64,000 nucleotides of DNA from positions 429,180 through 493,179 of the forward strand of contig VXAU01000298.1 in the NCBI GenBank assembly GCA_013399695.1, in the 5' to 3' direction. Of this stretch, positions 46,411 to 58,500 are shown in pieces. The notes below the pieces were generated by a model, which did not search any database, was not told where the DNA came from, and was given only the letters and a program-made list of their open reading frames with translations. Numbering within the stretch: position 1 is the stretch's first letter; the number at the start of each line of letters is the position of its first letter. Source of the stretch: Formicarius rufipectus. Its lineage: Eukaryota > Chordata > Aves > Passeriformes > Formicariidae. A program made the translations under genes and the position numbers.

Positions 46411-49400
46411 GTGAGTCCCTCAGCCTGGCTGCTCTCAGTGTGGCACAGGGACACATCAGCTGCTGTTCCCAGCAGGTCCCCACACAGTGCAGGTGCATGG
46501 TGGTGTGGACAGAGGTGGGTGTTCCTGCTCCTGACAGCAATAGTAGCAGGTGAGGTGAGGTCTTCCAGGGCCATATCAGCTGTGTGTAGCTTTAATCATC
46601 TCTGGGAGCAGAAAATGTAATTTTCTTGTTGCATTTTTGCTGCTGAGGCCTATGTCTGTCAGGGCTGCTCTGGCCCTTGCTGTCCTGGGGCTTTGCTGCC
46701 ACTGTGGTGCCAGCTTGCAGGATCTCTCTAAACCTTTCCGGGTTGTTTCCCTCGAGGACAGGACTGTGGCTGGCAAAAGCACCACCATTGCTACCTGTCC
46801 CCTAGTTTGGCAGTCTGGTGACCTCCCATCTCATCAATGTGGCCATGGTGTGGGTGTGCTCCCTCCCAGCTGACAGCCTGCTCAGCACTCAGGGACTTTC
46901 CTCTTGCTAGTAGTTATGGACAAGGTTTTTCTCATCCGCTCCTCTTCTTCTCCAGTGGAGCATCAGAGAAGATGGAATGATGCTTTTACTTACACCCTTG
47001 CATCTTGTCCTTTCTAGTACCAGGAGGCAGGCACTTCATCCTTCAGTCCTCCTTTTTCCCTGGAAATCAGTCATAAGCAGTCTGGCAGCTTTCTTCTCTG
47101 GGTTTGTTGTGGGGAAAAGCTGGAATAACTCTTTTAAGAAGTTGAGGCGGAGTCTCATCACCCAGCATGGACCAGGCAGCAGTGGGGAAAGTAGGCACAG
47201 CAGGTAGCACATCAGGCTGCTCTCACATGCTGCTGACAGATGGTGGCTTCTGCAGTTCAGCTCATAGGGTGTTCCCAAATCCAGGTGACCTCCTGTGAAA
47301 GGAAAATGTTTGCCCACCACAGCACTCGGAATGAAGCAGGCAGAATGAAGCCTGTTTCTAGTGGCACTTTAATTAACAGGCTTTTATTCACAGCATCTGA
47401 GGCTGAGAGAGAAAGGAGCATGGGATGAAAACCCCAGGAATGGGATTGTCACTCTGCAAAGGAGAGCAGATGGTGTGGTGTGACAGCCTCCTGTGTCAAA
47501 GATGTCCAAGTGGTATCAGGTTTGGCAGACAAAGTGGTTTTTTTCTTTGGATATATGAGCAGCTTCTGGAAGCCAGGGTGGACCCTGATGGGCTCAGGTT
47601 ACAAGGATGAAAGCTGGAGAAACTGCTGCAGCAGAGCTGAGTGAGTGTGGTCAGGGCAAAGCCTTCTGTGGCTGCAAGCAGGGGTGGCAGGACAGGGCAA
47701 AGGAGGTGATGCTGGGAGCTTGGAGCAGCCAGGCTGAGAGGGAGGTAGAGAATCCCCTGCTGCTTTTGTTCTTTTGGGGTTGCAGATCAGGAGCTGGGTT
47801 AAAATGGGCTCTGGGGAAGTTGGTCTGTGTTTGGTTGAGGGAGGGAGTGTGTGACCAGGGATTAAAAGGGCTCTGGTCTTTAGAAGGGTATGGTGCCCCC
47901 ATCTTTCTCCCAGCATTTCTGGCAGTATGGAGATCTTGCAGGAGTAACTGCAATGCCCTGTGTGTCACGAGGACCTCTTTTCTTAGGGACAGTGGGCAAG
48001 AAGGGTGGATTTTCCCTTTACTCTTCCTTTCTTACTGGCTTCTTTCTGAGTTGGCTCTTTTTGGGGTGAAATCGTTGTGTTTTCCATCAGCAGAGGTAGG
48101 AGAGGTGCAGGCAGCATGCCATACTGCCCTCCTCTTCCAAGCCCCGTGCAGCTCCAGCTTTGCAACACGGCTCCTGGGAGATCCCTGGGGATGCTTCTCC
48201 CTTCTGCCACAATTTCCTGGCCCCTCCTCTTCCTCCTCGCTGCCGGTCTGCATGTCCTCAGCCGGCACAGTCAAGGGTCACGCTGGGTCCCCCTCAGCCA
48301 CGGCCTCAGTGCTTTCCCTGCTGCTAATGCGCCTCCTTGCCTGGTGTGACGTCCGGGGCTGCCCTGCTGACCCCGGCCTGGAGCAGCTCTGCCTGCACTG
48401 CCACAGGGGTTAATCAGTTTAGCCACTGCCACTAAGCGAGTTAACACCTTGTGAGGGATCAGTTCAGCTTTGCACAGATTATTTTGCCTTCTGCTGAATT
48501 GATCCATTAGGATCAGTTGCTAAAAATGTTATCATCTTGCCCATCAGTAGTTCACACCAGTGCTTTTGAGGCAAGGACTCTTAAGACACTTATTAGGGAG
48601 AAATTCACATCTCCTTGTAGGACCAGCACAGAGCTGAGATGCTGCTTAAGTCCCACTAACTCCCTTGAAAAAGGGATTATGCTAAAAGAGGATTTCACTA
48701 TGCATAAGCTTTGAGTGGGCAGAGAGGTAGGACAGTCCAGAAGCGTTGGTGACCTTGCTCTTGTGTCTTAAATTCTGATATGACGTATATTTTGAGCTAC
48801 TCCTGATGGCCAACACACTGGAATAGTTGTCCTGGCCAGGGTTTTATTTGAGCATAGGGCGAATGCAGAGAAAGCAAGCCTGCTCTTTGTCTTGGGCTGC
48901 ACATACACATCATGTGTCCAAAGTGTCACCAATAATCTCTGTCTGGGTCCTTCTGGCCAGCAGTTTCACTGCATCCTCTGAGCTGCAAGTGTGTGCTGGC
49001 AGGAGCTGTCTGCCTGTGCTTTCAGAAGAGCAGCCCTGGGGTTAGTCTGGTATCTCCTGGGGTGCTAGACTCTGTGTAAGGATGGTCTGCTCCAGACCTT
49101 TGTGTGTATATAAATACACTTTTAGAGGTTGTCAAACTGGTCTGTGGGAACCAGGTTCTCCCTGGTTGGTGATCCCAGGTGACAAGGTGTTTTGGCTCAT
49201 GTGCTTGATGCTCACCTACTGATGTAGGACTGTGTCCAAATAACCCTGTGACAGATCCACCTTACCCACCTGGAAGAGCTGCCTCCCTTGGCCTGCCCAT
49301 CCTGCACACTGCCTTGCCGTGAGTGCTGCCCCTTTCTGGAGTCGCTCTCCTCAGACCAATCTTTGGGTGTTTTCAGTTTTATGATTGTTATTTTGGCCCA

Positions 49401-52400
49401 TTTTCATTGCCAAACGAGTTATTTAGGGTATTTTTTAAAATTCTTAACAAAGTGTTTCCACAAGCCACTAGCAGAGTGCAGCCATGAATAGCCAGCCCCT
49501 AGTACTATACCTGCAGGGGATTGCATGTAAGCACACGGTCTGGTCCAAGGATCAGATGCTCAGGATTAATCCCAGTAGTCCTATGATGGCACCAGTGTGA
49601 GCCCAACCTAATTGTCCTTAGCATGCCAACAAATCTGTGGCTGCATTTGGATTGTCACCTGGCTTATATCATGGCTGGGCCCTGATCTTGTCCTGCTCAC
49701 TGGTGTTTTCTCCTCATTTCCAGGTACTGGCGCCGAGCCTTGGGCATGCAGGTTAGATATGCAAACTACGATGACTATCAGTTTTGTTATTCCTATAGAG
49801 GAAGACCTGGGTACCGACCATCCATCCTGATGTTACATGGGTTCTCAGCCCACAAAGACATGTGGCTGTCCATAGTCAAGGTGGGACTCCATTTCTATCA
49901 CGTTGCTACTTAGTGAGAATTGATGGTCCTGCATTTGGGCGCAGTTGCCTTGGGACCTTGGTTGCATGCATGGGATGGGATGATCACTGTAACATGCTGG
50001 GAACCCCCTCAGCTCCATGCTCATTGCATATTGGATCCCTTCATCCCTGTGACATGCAGAGCTGCAGGGGAAGTGCAGTACATACCTGCCACCTCCATGG
50101 CAAAGAAGTCTTGGCCGTGCTTTCTCATCATGTCGTCCTTGGTACATGAGCTCACTTATTCTGGTGCACGAGTAACTGGGGCTGCTTAGGAGGAGAGTGA
50201 CCTCCCTGTTCCCACTCGTGGTCACCCCTTTCCACCCCTGGGCTTCACAGCAGTTTCCCTGCACCATAACCATCCCTGGTTTGTTTCTGCAGTTCCTGCC
50301 AAAGAACCTGCACTTGGTATGCGTGGACATGCCTGGGCACGAGGGCACAACCCGCTCAGACTTGGACGATTACTCCATCAGTGGGCAAGCTAAGAGGATA
50401 CACCAGGTAAAGCCCCTGCATTTTATGGGCTCTGCAGAGGGATGTGGGGACACGAGAGATGGTAAGCTCCATGGGTCCTGCCTCGCTCCCTCCCTTCCCA
50501 GGCAGCCAGAGCCACCGGCCTCAAGCTTTTGAGTAGAATTTCTCTAATGACCCCACGCTGTTGTTTCCTCTCCTCTAACAATGCTCCTTCTGCTCCCTGC
50601 CAGTTCGTGGAGTGCATCAGGCTGAACAGAAGGCCCTTTCATTTGGTTGGCACTTCCATGGGGGGAAACGTTGCCGGTGTCTATGCTGCTCAGTACCCAG
50701 AAGATATTTGCAGCCTGACCCTCATCTGTCCTGCAGGTGGGCAAGGCAGGGGAGGCAAGGGAGAGGGCAATCAGGAGCTAGTGCAAAAGCCCAGGGCAGT
50801 GACAGAGGCAGAATAGGGGGTTAGTACAAAACATTTTGAAATAATTTGTATTTTCAGTGTGGAAGTCTCTGGCAAGGCATGGAAGAAAATCACAGCCTTG
50901 TGCTGACTTGTTCTTCTCCAGGGGTTTGGTGTTTACCCCACAGGAAAAAGGAGGTCCAGCTCCACAGGGAAATGCCTTTTCCCTTGGGATGGCAGGCATT
51001 TTACATGACATGTCTACAGCCTCTCAGTTCTGGAGAGGGAACCCAGAGTGCAACAGGAAAAGCCTCCCCAGCCTGTCCTCCTGAAAGCCCAGGTGTGCTG
51101 GAGGGCTGGTTCTTTGGGAACTGGAGAGCTCTGTCCTCTCACCTTTGGGTGCTTTGAGTGGGAGGAGCCCTTCAGGGCTGGGCCCAGGCCAGTGGTGTGT
51201 CCCTGTGCCTGCATGGCAACCTTCCATCCCCACTGTCCCCTCCCTCCCCACCTCCATCCCCTGGGCAGGGGGCTCAGGGGAGCCTGGGCATGACATGCTG
51301 CAGGAGGCACTGGGGGCAGGGAGCTTCTCTGCCGGGGAGGGCTTTGCTGCATCCCAGTTGTTAGAGCAGCTCCTTCTCTCTCCCACACAAGGAAAGCAGC
51401 TTCCAAATCAGAGCTGAGGAATGGAGCAAAGCAAACGTTACCTAGCTACCGGGCTCTGGGGGCGTCAGGGTTCCCACTCTCCTCTGGGAGAGGTGTCGAC
51501 TGACTCTCTGGCTGCTTCTGGATGTGAAACCTCTGTATGGGGGCTGCAGCAAGATTTGGAATTGTTCCCAGGGGATTTTTCCCTCAGTGGTGCATGCAGA
51601 TGGGGCTGCTGAAATTTTCTGTCCAGCCTTGTGCAATGGCAGGCTGGGCATTAGTGTTTGCATCTGCTGGCTATAGGTTTTATTGAAAGTATTCATGCAT
51701 ATCTACAGGGAATGCACCTTGTGTCATGTCAGCCCATGGTGTTGGTGGTCCCTGGACCGGGAGGGAGGCTAGGGTATCTCTGGGTGCATACTGATGTTGC
51801 TGTATGAACAGATATTTTCTTTCCCCCTTTATGTTTTTTTTAATGAGTGAGCAGGCAAGAATGCAGAGGAAGGGATGAGGGAGGTCAGTACAGGGATGTT
51901 TTGTTGCTTGGGCTGTTGGGGAGTCTCGTCTGCATTGTAGCTCTTACCCCCCTTTTCATTTCATCCAGGCCTGCCAAGTACCACTGACAGCAAATTCATT
52001 AAGCAGCTCCGGGAGCTGCAGGAGTCCAAATGCATTGACAGGATCCCTTTAATCCCCTCAACGCCCGAGGAGATGGCAGATATGCTGAAGCTTTGCTCCT
52101 ATGTTCGCTTCAAGGTGCCACAGCAGGTGAGAAGCCGGCACTGGCTACGGTGGCTGGGAAAGGGGGGCTTGGAGGTGGTGAGTGGTTTGCTTCTCCTGGA
52201 ACCTGCATGGTGGCAGCTGAGATGGTACCAGGAGCAGAACTGGAGCTGCCATCCCTGCCGCCACCCAGGGGAGACACCCCTAGCCTCACTCGCAGCACCT
52301 TCCCAGCACTTTCCCTTCAAACCCACTTTTCCAAGCTCCCCCTGGCAGCACCCACTGAAATTCCTAGTCCAATAAAGTTTTTGGCAGCAGGCTGGGTTGT

Positions 52401-54386
52401 AGAAGGGTTTTTTAGTAAATGTGGCTGGCAGGAAGTATTAAATAACTAAGGCATCTGTTGTCCGGAGTGGAGGGGGGTTGCTGCTTTTTAAGGAGAAGGC
52501 ATGGAAATGTTAATTGCCTCATTGTCAGGCAAGAGGAACTTCGTGAGGGCCTGGCTATTAAGCGAGTTTCCCTTAGGAAGTCTGGGATGAGTAGATAGGA
52601 GAATAAGAAAAAAAAATGTAAGTGTATTCTTCTGAGTTTTTGGCAAAAGAATACAAGAAGGGAGAACAGTGCAGTCATGGCTGCTGGGCAGGGGAAAAAG
52701 CTGGATCTGCATCATAGAAGACAAAATTTCTTGTTGTTGAAATGCATATTGCTTAATTGTGGTTTCAACAGCCCCACATGCTTAGGAAGAAGCTCATTCT
52801 GGGGCCAGGCTTGCGCAGGGCACGTTTGTGTGTCAGGGGCTGGTCTGACGAGCTCTCAGGCACGCTCAGCCCTGTGCAGGATGCTTGTCCCCTCCAGCAG
52901 CTCTCCTCTGCTCTCCCTGCAGATCCTCCAGGGCCTCGTCGACGTTCGCATCCCACACAATGAATTTTACCGGAAATGTAAGTGTGTGGCATCAGCCTCC
53001 TCAGCAGGCTTGGCAGCAGGACACCTGGGACATGGGCACAGGCTGTCCCCAGCCCCCGTGTCCCCTGCACACTGCCTGGCCCCAGCACCTCCCTGCTGCC
53101 TTGCTGAGCGTGGGAGAGGGCAACATCATGAACAGGTTTGGGGACGTGCCTTGGTTGCCAGTAGCAATGTTCTGCCACCCCCACGGGTGACAGCCTTGCT
53201 GCTTCACCCTCCCCTCCCTCCCAAGAAGATGGTTTGGTGGAGGGGCCCACTGCAGCTGGGCTTGGTGGCAGAACGAGGACAGCCTGTCATTATTGCATGA
53301 GTTTTCCAGTGAAGGAACACTGACAGGACTGGCCCACAGGGGCCCCTTTGAGAATGGAATACAAAATGTCTCCCTTGTAGCACTGACTCTGCTCTTGCCC
53401 CACTAGTGTTTTTAGAAATCGTGGATGAAAAGTCCAGGCACTCTCTCCATGAGAACATGAGCAAGATCAAAGTGCCGACGCAGGTCATTTGGGGGAAGCA
53501 GGACCAGGTACGCTGCCCTCTCTTCATCCCCCACAGTCCATGTCTCCATCTCTGCTTGTGGCCACCCGTGGGGGCTGTGCTGCTGAGCTGTGCACTGTTC
53601 TGCAGGGAGCTGGCACCATGTGTCCCTGTCCCCAGTGTGTTTGGACACAGGCTCAGCAGAATGATGGGCAGAAAGCTGACAGTCAGCTTTCCAGAGGGAA
53701 GAAAGGGAAGAAGGAAGAAAGGCTAGGGAGGGTGTGGGGGCGGGTGGGGTGGTAGGTGCCAGCACCAAAGCAGCCAAGGGCTGGGAAGAGGAATAAAGTG
53801 TCAGCGAAGAGAGTTGTCTTGGTAACTGGGAAGAGATGTCCTGTTTGTGAGCAGGCTTCAAGCCAAAGTTGTAGGTTTGGTTTTGGAGGCAGGAGTGGGA
53901 GGGAAGAAGTGGGAGGAAGCAAGCTGTAGGCATGCAAAGGGCTCTATAAATGCAAGGATGCAAGTGTTTGCTTGCAATGACCCCTTTGCACTGAGCAAAG
54001 CAGCCAAAAGAATTCAAGAGAGTTCCCTGCTGCATGCTGAGACTGGCACCGTGCATCCTCCCTGCCCTATCCCCAGGCAGGACACTGGCATCGCAAGGAC
54101 TGTGTCTGCAGCCCTGCTCAGCATCTCAACTGGACTGGGAAAGGCAGTTCCAGTGGGGTTTCTATGGTGTCCAGCAAACCCCAGCTCTGTTTTTTCTCCT
54201 GCCATCCAGGTCCTGGATGTTTCTGGTGCCAGTGTTTTAGCGAGCGCTATCCCGGACTGCCACGTGTACATCCTGGAGAACTGTGGGCACTCGGTGGTGG
54301 TGGAGCGGCCCCGCAAGACAGCCAACCTCATTCTGGAGTTCCTGGCACTGCTGCACAGCATAGACAACAACAAGAAGCAGGCATGA
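46292..54386 (+). CDS. ABHD6: Monoacylglycerol lipase ABHD6, complete CDS in 8 exons
   Basis: ABHD6 is a membrane-anchored serine hydrolase that cleaves monoacylglycerols, including the endocannabinoid 2-arachidonoylglycerol, and lysophospholipids. Coding exons: 46292-46410, 49724-49880, 50293-50406, 50604-50736, 51969-52126, 52923-52977, 53407-53507, 54210-54386; 337 residues, the same as human. An N-terminal hydrophobic segment (about residues 9-30, IAGGTLAIPILAFVASFLLW) is the membrane anchor, followed by the alpha/beta-hydrolase fold. Visible motifs: LHGFSAHKDMW (oxyanion-side HG), nucleophile S148 in GTSMGG, D278 in GKQDQ and H306 in NCGHS, all at the human positions. The ATG has A at -3 and G at +4. 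All introns are GT/AG and phases agree. Confidence 0.98.
46411..49723 (+). other. ABHD6: ABHD6 intron between coding exons 1 and 2
   Basis: Its 3.3 kb make it the largest intron of the gene in this window. It holds a 268-codon open frame (47607-48413, +) without any recognisable domain, which I treat as chance. No repeat family recognised. Confidence 0.7.
49724..49880 (+). CDS. ABHD6: ABHD6 coding exon 2: HGF motif
   Basis: Encodes YWRRALGMQVRYANYDDYQF, then RPSILMLHGFSAHKDMWLSI. Acceptor TTCCAG, donor GTGGGA. Ends in phase 0. Confidence 0.97.
50293..50406 (+). CDS. ABHD6: ABHD6 coding exon 3
   Basis: Encodes FLPKNLHLVCVDMPGHEGTT, then RSDLDDYSISGQAKRIHQ. 38 codons, phase 0 at both ends. 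Acceptor CTGCAG, donor GTAAAG. Confidence 0.97.
50604..50736 (+). CDS. ABHD6: ABHD6 coding exon 4: nucleophile elbow GTSMGG
   Basis: Encodes FVECIRLNRRPFHLVGTSMG, then GNVAGVYAAQYPEDICSL. S148 is the catalytic serine. Acceptor TGCCAG, donor GTGGGC; ends in phase 1. Confidence 0.97.
51969..52126 (+). CDS. ABHD6: ABHD6 coding exon 5: lid region
   Basis: Encodes GLPSTTDSKFIKQLRELQES, then IPLIPSTPEEMADMLKLCSY and VRFKVPQQ. It is somewhat more diverged from human in the first half, as expected for the lid. Acceptor ATCCAG, donor GTGAGA; ends in phase 0. Confidence 0.96.
52923..52977 (+). CDS. ABHD6: ABHD6 coding exon 6 (short)
   Basis: A 55-base exon encodes ILQGLVDVRIPHNEFYRK. Acceptor TGCAG, donor GTAAGT; ends in phase 1. 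Confidence 0.95.
53407..53507 (+). CDS. ABHD6: ABHD6 coding exon 7: catalytic aspartate
   Basis: Encodes LFLEIVDEKSRHSLHENMSK, then IKVPTQVIWGKQDQ with D278. Acceptor CACTAG, donor GTACGC; ends in phase 0. Confidence 0.96.
54210..54386 (+). CDS. ABHD6: ABHD6 coding exon 8: catalytic histidine and stop
   Basis: Encodes VLDVSGASVLASAIPDCHVY, then ILENCGHSVVVERPRKTANL and ends DNNKKQA with TGA at 54384-54386. H306 lies in NCGHS. Acceptor ATCCAG. Confidence 0.97.
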   Translation, partial: VLDVSGASVLASAIPDCHVYILENCGHSVVVERPRKTANLILEFLALLHSIDNNKKQA

Positions 54387-56355
54387 GCATGGCAGGGAGC
54401 TGAGTGCCCATGCCGGGTCTGTTAAATTGTAAAGTACTGCAGATTTGATAAGTTCTCAGGGATCTTGTATGAATCGGAGTCAATGTGCCAAAGTCCCTGA
54501 GGAAGGCAGAATCACTGATACCTAAACCTATAGCACCACTGGCACAGCGACCTAGGGGTCATTGAGCAACCTCCATAGATACAGAAGCAGAGTATCTCCC
54601 TTTTCTACTTAGAGATAAAGTAGAAACGAGCTGAAATCACCCAGCGCTCCTCACACAGCCGCCCATCTTACCCGGGTTACCAGCACGTAGTTGTCCATGA
54701 CATTTACCTAGACTATATATGAAGCATAGGAAGGAGGAAGCATCCTGGACTGAAACTTACAGTATTTCTACTCCTTAGAGTCTGTTGTGTTGCATGCTGC
54801 CGTGCTGTAAGAGAGCCCCCCCAGTGCTCCAGGCGTCCGCTTGAGTGCTCTCTGTGTAGCTCCTTAACTCGTGATTTATGCAGAAAACAACAGAAAACTT
54901 CATGTGTGGAAGTCCAATGACTGTATGTGCAAAAATGTTTACACTCTGAGTGGGTTTTTTTAAATCCCTGAATAGCTCCTGTGTATATGTAATGCCTTAA
55001 TGTTGCCCAGGGTGCGGCATCCACGCACAGCCTGCCTTGTCCAGGGATGGTTCTCCCTGAGGGTGAAGATAACCAGTGAAAACAGGGTGCAGACAGCACC
55101 TTTGCCACCGCTGTGTGAACCAGAGGGATGGAAACTGCCCAGGGCCATTTGGTCCCCAGGCCGAGTCAGCAATAAGCCCGAGGGCAGGGTGTGACTCAGC
55201 AGCCTCGGGCAAACTCTTGTCTCAGCTCCTCTGTCACATCGTGCTGCTGAACTCCTTGATGTAAATAACGATTTTCTTAATGAATTCTGTGAATTCTGCA
55301 AAAGCCAATGTCACCAGAACAGGCGTGAGGGCTGGGAGCAGGCTCTGCATGTGGCTGGTGCAGGGGGTGTGGGCTCCTGGGCTCGCTGGGCTGTGGTGTG
55401 GAAAGGTACAGTGTGCTTTGTATCTTCTTGATGATTATGACTCCTGATCGAGTGGAATTATAGGTAGAAACTGGCAATACAGACAAGCTACGCTTTGCAG
55501 CCTGCGAGATGGTGTCTGGGGATGGATCACACACCTCTCCAGGTGCAGTCCCTCACTGCCTATCCCAGGGACAGAGCACTGGTCCCAGTCTCAGGCAGGA
55601 CCAGTGGGTGCTGGAGGGCAAGGCAGTGCATGGTGCCCTCAAAGGCAAAGCAGCAGGTGACTGTCACTCCTCAGATGCCCCCAGCTGTCCTTGGGGGTTG
55701 TCAGCAGGTGCTGCTAGAGCCCCCTGTCCAGACTGGGTACACATGCTTGCAGTGCTGACAGCCATCTGCTCGACTGCTTCCCGAGGTGCCCCGATCTGTA
55801 CATACATCTGAAACTCCCTCTCAGCTTCTCTGCTCTTTTTAAGAGAAGAAACATTGTTCTTTTAGAAAATTAGAAATTTGCTGTTAATTGCTTGGTTATT
55901 GTTTCTACTACAGGAGTTGATTTAAAAAAGAAAAAAATTTGCTGATAGTTTTATGTGGTAAAAGCCAGAAAAACTTATTGGGTATCTATATGGTTTCTCT
56001 TGCCACAGATTGCTGTATGCAAAGGATTTATATGGCTATTAAAACCTAGTGATTTAAGGAGTCCACAGTGCAATGATTTTTTTCTTCCTTTGAGGAAGAA
56101 GGGGGCTGTGTTATGGGATGATACACAGCAAAGGGGCCTTGCTTCTGCTGCTTCTTTCATCCCCACATTTCTAGGACGTGCGGGTTTTCGCTTGAGGAAT
56201 ATTTGGTAATGGAAAGAGAGATGGTGAAGACTGGGAGGGCTCAAGTTTCATCTCAAGACAATAGAATTTTCCTTTTTTTTTTTTCTTTTCATTAAGAGGA
56301 GGTGACGCCAAACACTCAAGAAGGAAAATAAACCCTCATGGGGCAGGGGAGTTGG
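54387..56355 (+). other. ABHD6: ABHD6 3' untranslated region (end estimated)
   Basis: Sequence after the stop codon without recognisable repeats, up to the first AATAAA met (56327-56332). The end is set about 20 bases past it. Earlier use of a variant signal, or a longer UTR, is possible. Confidence 0.5.
56327..56332 (+). terminator. ABHD6: Probable polyadenylation signal of ABHD6
   Basis: First canonical AATAAA on the + strand after the ABHD6 stop codon, about 1.94 kb downstream. Confidence 0.45.
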
Positions 56356-57227
56356 GTTTTAAGCACTAAGATTCCCTTTCAAACTCTTGCAAGCGTGTTA
56401 AATACCAATTTCAGCTGTAATTACAAGTCTTACTGACTTCATGCACTGTGCTAGGAATAGCATTACATCACTCTCCAGGCAAATGTATTTGTATTTCTCC
56501 TTTTCCCAGGAGACTGTAGAGGCCCAGCAGCCACTTTGTTTGCCAGAGGAGCTGCAGGGAAGGCTGGGAGCATCCTCCTAGCACCTTATCCCCCTACCCT
56601 GACACTGCTCCGCTGCTGCAGTGATGCACAGGTCAAGGTGACCCTCTTGCTGACCACAGTGCAAGGGTGGGAGGCGGTTTCTCCCCTACAGGTAGTGGCT
56701 GAGATTGGGGTGGCTCAGGGCATCTGCATCTCATGTTGCAGCCTCTTGTGGTTTTCAGTAACAAAAATCCTCAGGTCTGTATGAGAGGGAGGCTCTCCCA
56801 TTAACCCTCATTCCCTACTGGGAGCCAGAAAATCACACCACACAAGGGCTGTTCCCCTGTTTTCAGCTGCTGCCCACCTGGCACTGAGCTGTTAGTGCAC
56901 CCCAGCCACCCTCCAGCTAAAGCCGTGTGTCCAGGCTGTGCCCGGAGCTTGGGAAGGGCAGAACCTGCTGGGTTTGGTGGCCTGAGGGCAGAACTGGAGG
57001 AACTACAAGGAAATCACTGGATCCCAGTTGTGAGCCTGGGCACCTGCATGTAGCCTGAGCATCCTGGCATGGTGGAAGAGAGGAGGTGTCCTTTTAGGTT
57101 GTTGCGCCATGTATAAGTATTGTTTTCCTTTTTAATAATGAGAATAGAGCAGGTCTGTGCTGGGGCTGGGCTGGATCACGAGGCTCATGGAGGTAAAGGT
57201 TCCCACAAAAGCTGACTAAGGAGTCAG
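56356..57227. other. Intergenic, no gene seen
   Basis: Unique-looking sequence downstream of ABHD6 with no recognised coding, RNA or repeat feature. Confidence 0.5.
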
Positions 57228-57445
57228 CCCTTGGTTATTATGGGTCTTGCTAAGGCTGTGTCACTGTACCCTGAAAAGAGGCTGCAGAACACAACAGGGC
57301 TGGGTTGAAGTAAATCTAATAATACCTCTGAGCAGACTGGTTCACTGCCGAGCATCCTGGTCTGTGGGGGTACCTGCTCCTGGACTGTCAGTAGGAGCCA
57401 GAGGGACAGAGCTGGTGGCAGCTGCTTCCAGGTACTTGGTGATGC
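57228..57445 (+). repeat. Duplicated segment, copy A
   Basis: Shares CTTGGTTATT, TCTTGCTAAGGCTGT, CTGAAAAGAGGCTGCAGAAC, ACACAACAGGG, AAATCTAAT, CCTCTGAG, GAGCATCC and GACAGAGCTGGTGGCAGCT with copy B about 1 kb downstream, in the same order and orientation. It belongs to no family I recognise. Confidence 0.85.
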
Positions 57446-58236
57446 CCAACTGCTGCCAAAGGGGAAAATGTGGTGTCCTTGAAACAAGGACATTCAGGGA
57501 AACCTGGGCTGAGTCCTGCTCCACACAGTTGTAGACAGATGGCTGTCTGCAGTGGAGAAGCATCTTTCACTTTTTTTTTTTCCCAGCAAAGAAGAATAAC
57601 AGCCTGATGGGGAAAGGGTGTTTCACCAGCACAGAGCATCCTCTGACAGGCAGTGTGGTGCTCGGGGTGTCTGGCATAATGGTTTGGGTGCTGCTATGTG
57701 TGTCCCCCACGCCGGCAGCTCATCGAGCTGAACATTCCTGACTCAATGTGTTTCACAATCCTCTTGAACACAGTGCTTTTTTCCCATGGAAGCCTAGATG
57801 GGAATACCCTGGAGCATGGCCCCTCTCACCCACTGTGGAGGGGGTACCACAGCCCCCCACCTGTGTCCCCTTCAGTGATGGAGTCACACGTTCCCTGTGA
57901 TGTCTGTCGCTGCCTTGTGATGTGATGAGGGTCTCCTGCCAGGACCCTTCAACTGAGACTCGCAGCGAATGCAAGAAAAACATACAGGATCTGGCAGGGG
58001 CTTGGGTTGGGGTTGTTTTCCCTTCTGGGAGGCCCTTTTCTGAACAAGAGTCTCTTGGTGGCAGTTTGGGATTGTTCATTAAATACTCGCTGAGCCACTA
58101 GTAGTCGGTGGCTTCTCCCTGCCATTCCCTGCCCGACAGCGCTGCCTGTCTGCTGCCTCTGACCACTACTCCAGACACAGAGAGCAAATCTCGATCTTCC
58201 CTTCTTGCAGAGAAACTTTGTCTTCCACTGACAGGC

Positions 58237-58500
58237 TCCTTGGTTATTTTGAGTCTTGCTAAGGCTGTTTCCCTGTGTCCTGAAAAGAGGCTGCAGAACA
58301 CAACAGGGTTGGCCTGAAATAAATCTAATCATGCCTCTGAGTAAGCTGTTTTGCTGCTGAGCATCCAGGTCTGTGTGCCTCACCTGAAAAATCCACTGCA
58401 CAGGCTTGTCCCAAAATCTTCATTTGCGAAGTCTAGCCATCAATCAATCCAGGTCTGTGGTGAGACAGAGCTGGTGGCAGCTCTACTGAATACCTGGTGT
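58237..58500 (+). repeat. Duplicated segment, copy B
   Basis: Second copy of the segment at 57228-57445. It has about 50 extra bases (around 58374-58458) before the shared GACAGAGCTGGTGGCAGCT block, so one copy gained or lost sequence after the duplication. Confidence 0.85.

Noticed and set aside
47607..48413. 268-codon open frame on the + strand inside an ABHD6 intron
   Set aside because: Composition is Leu/Ser/Cys-rich low-similarity sequence with no domain. It lies wholly within an intron with good splice sites on both sides. Such lengths occur by chance in GC-rich introns.
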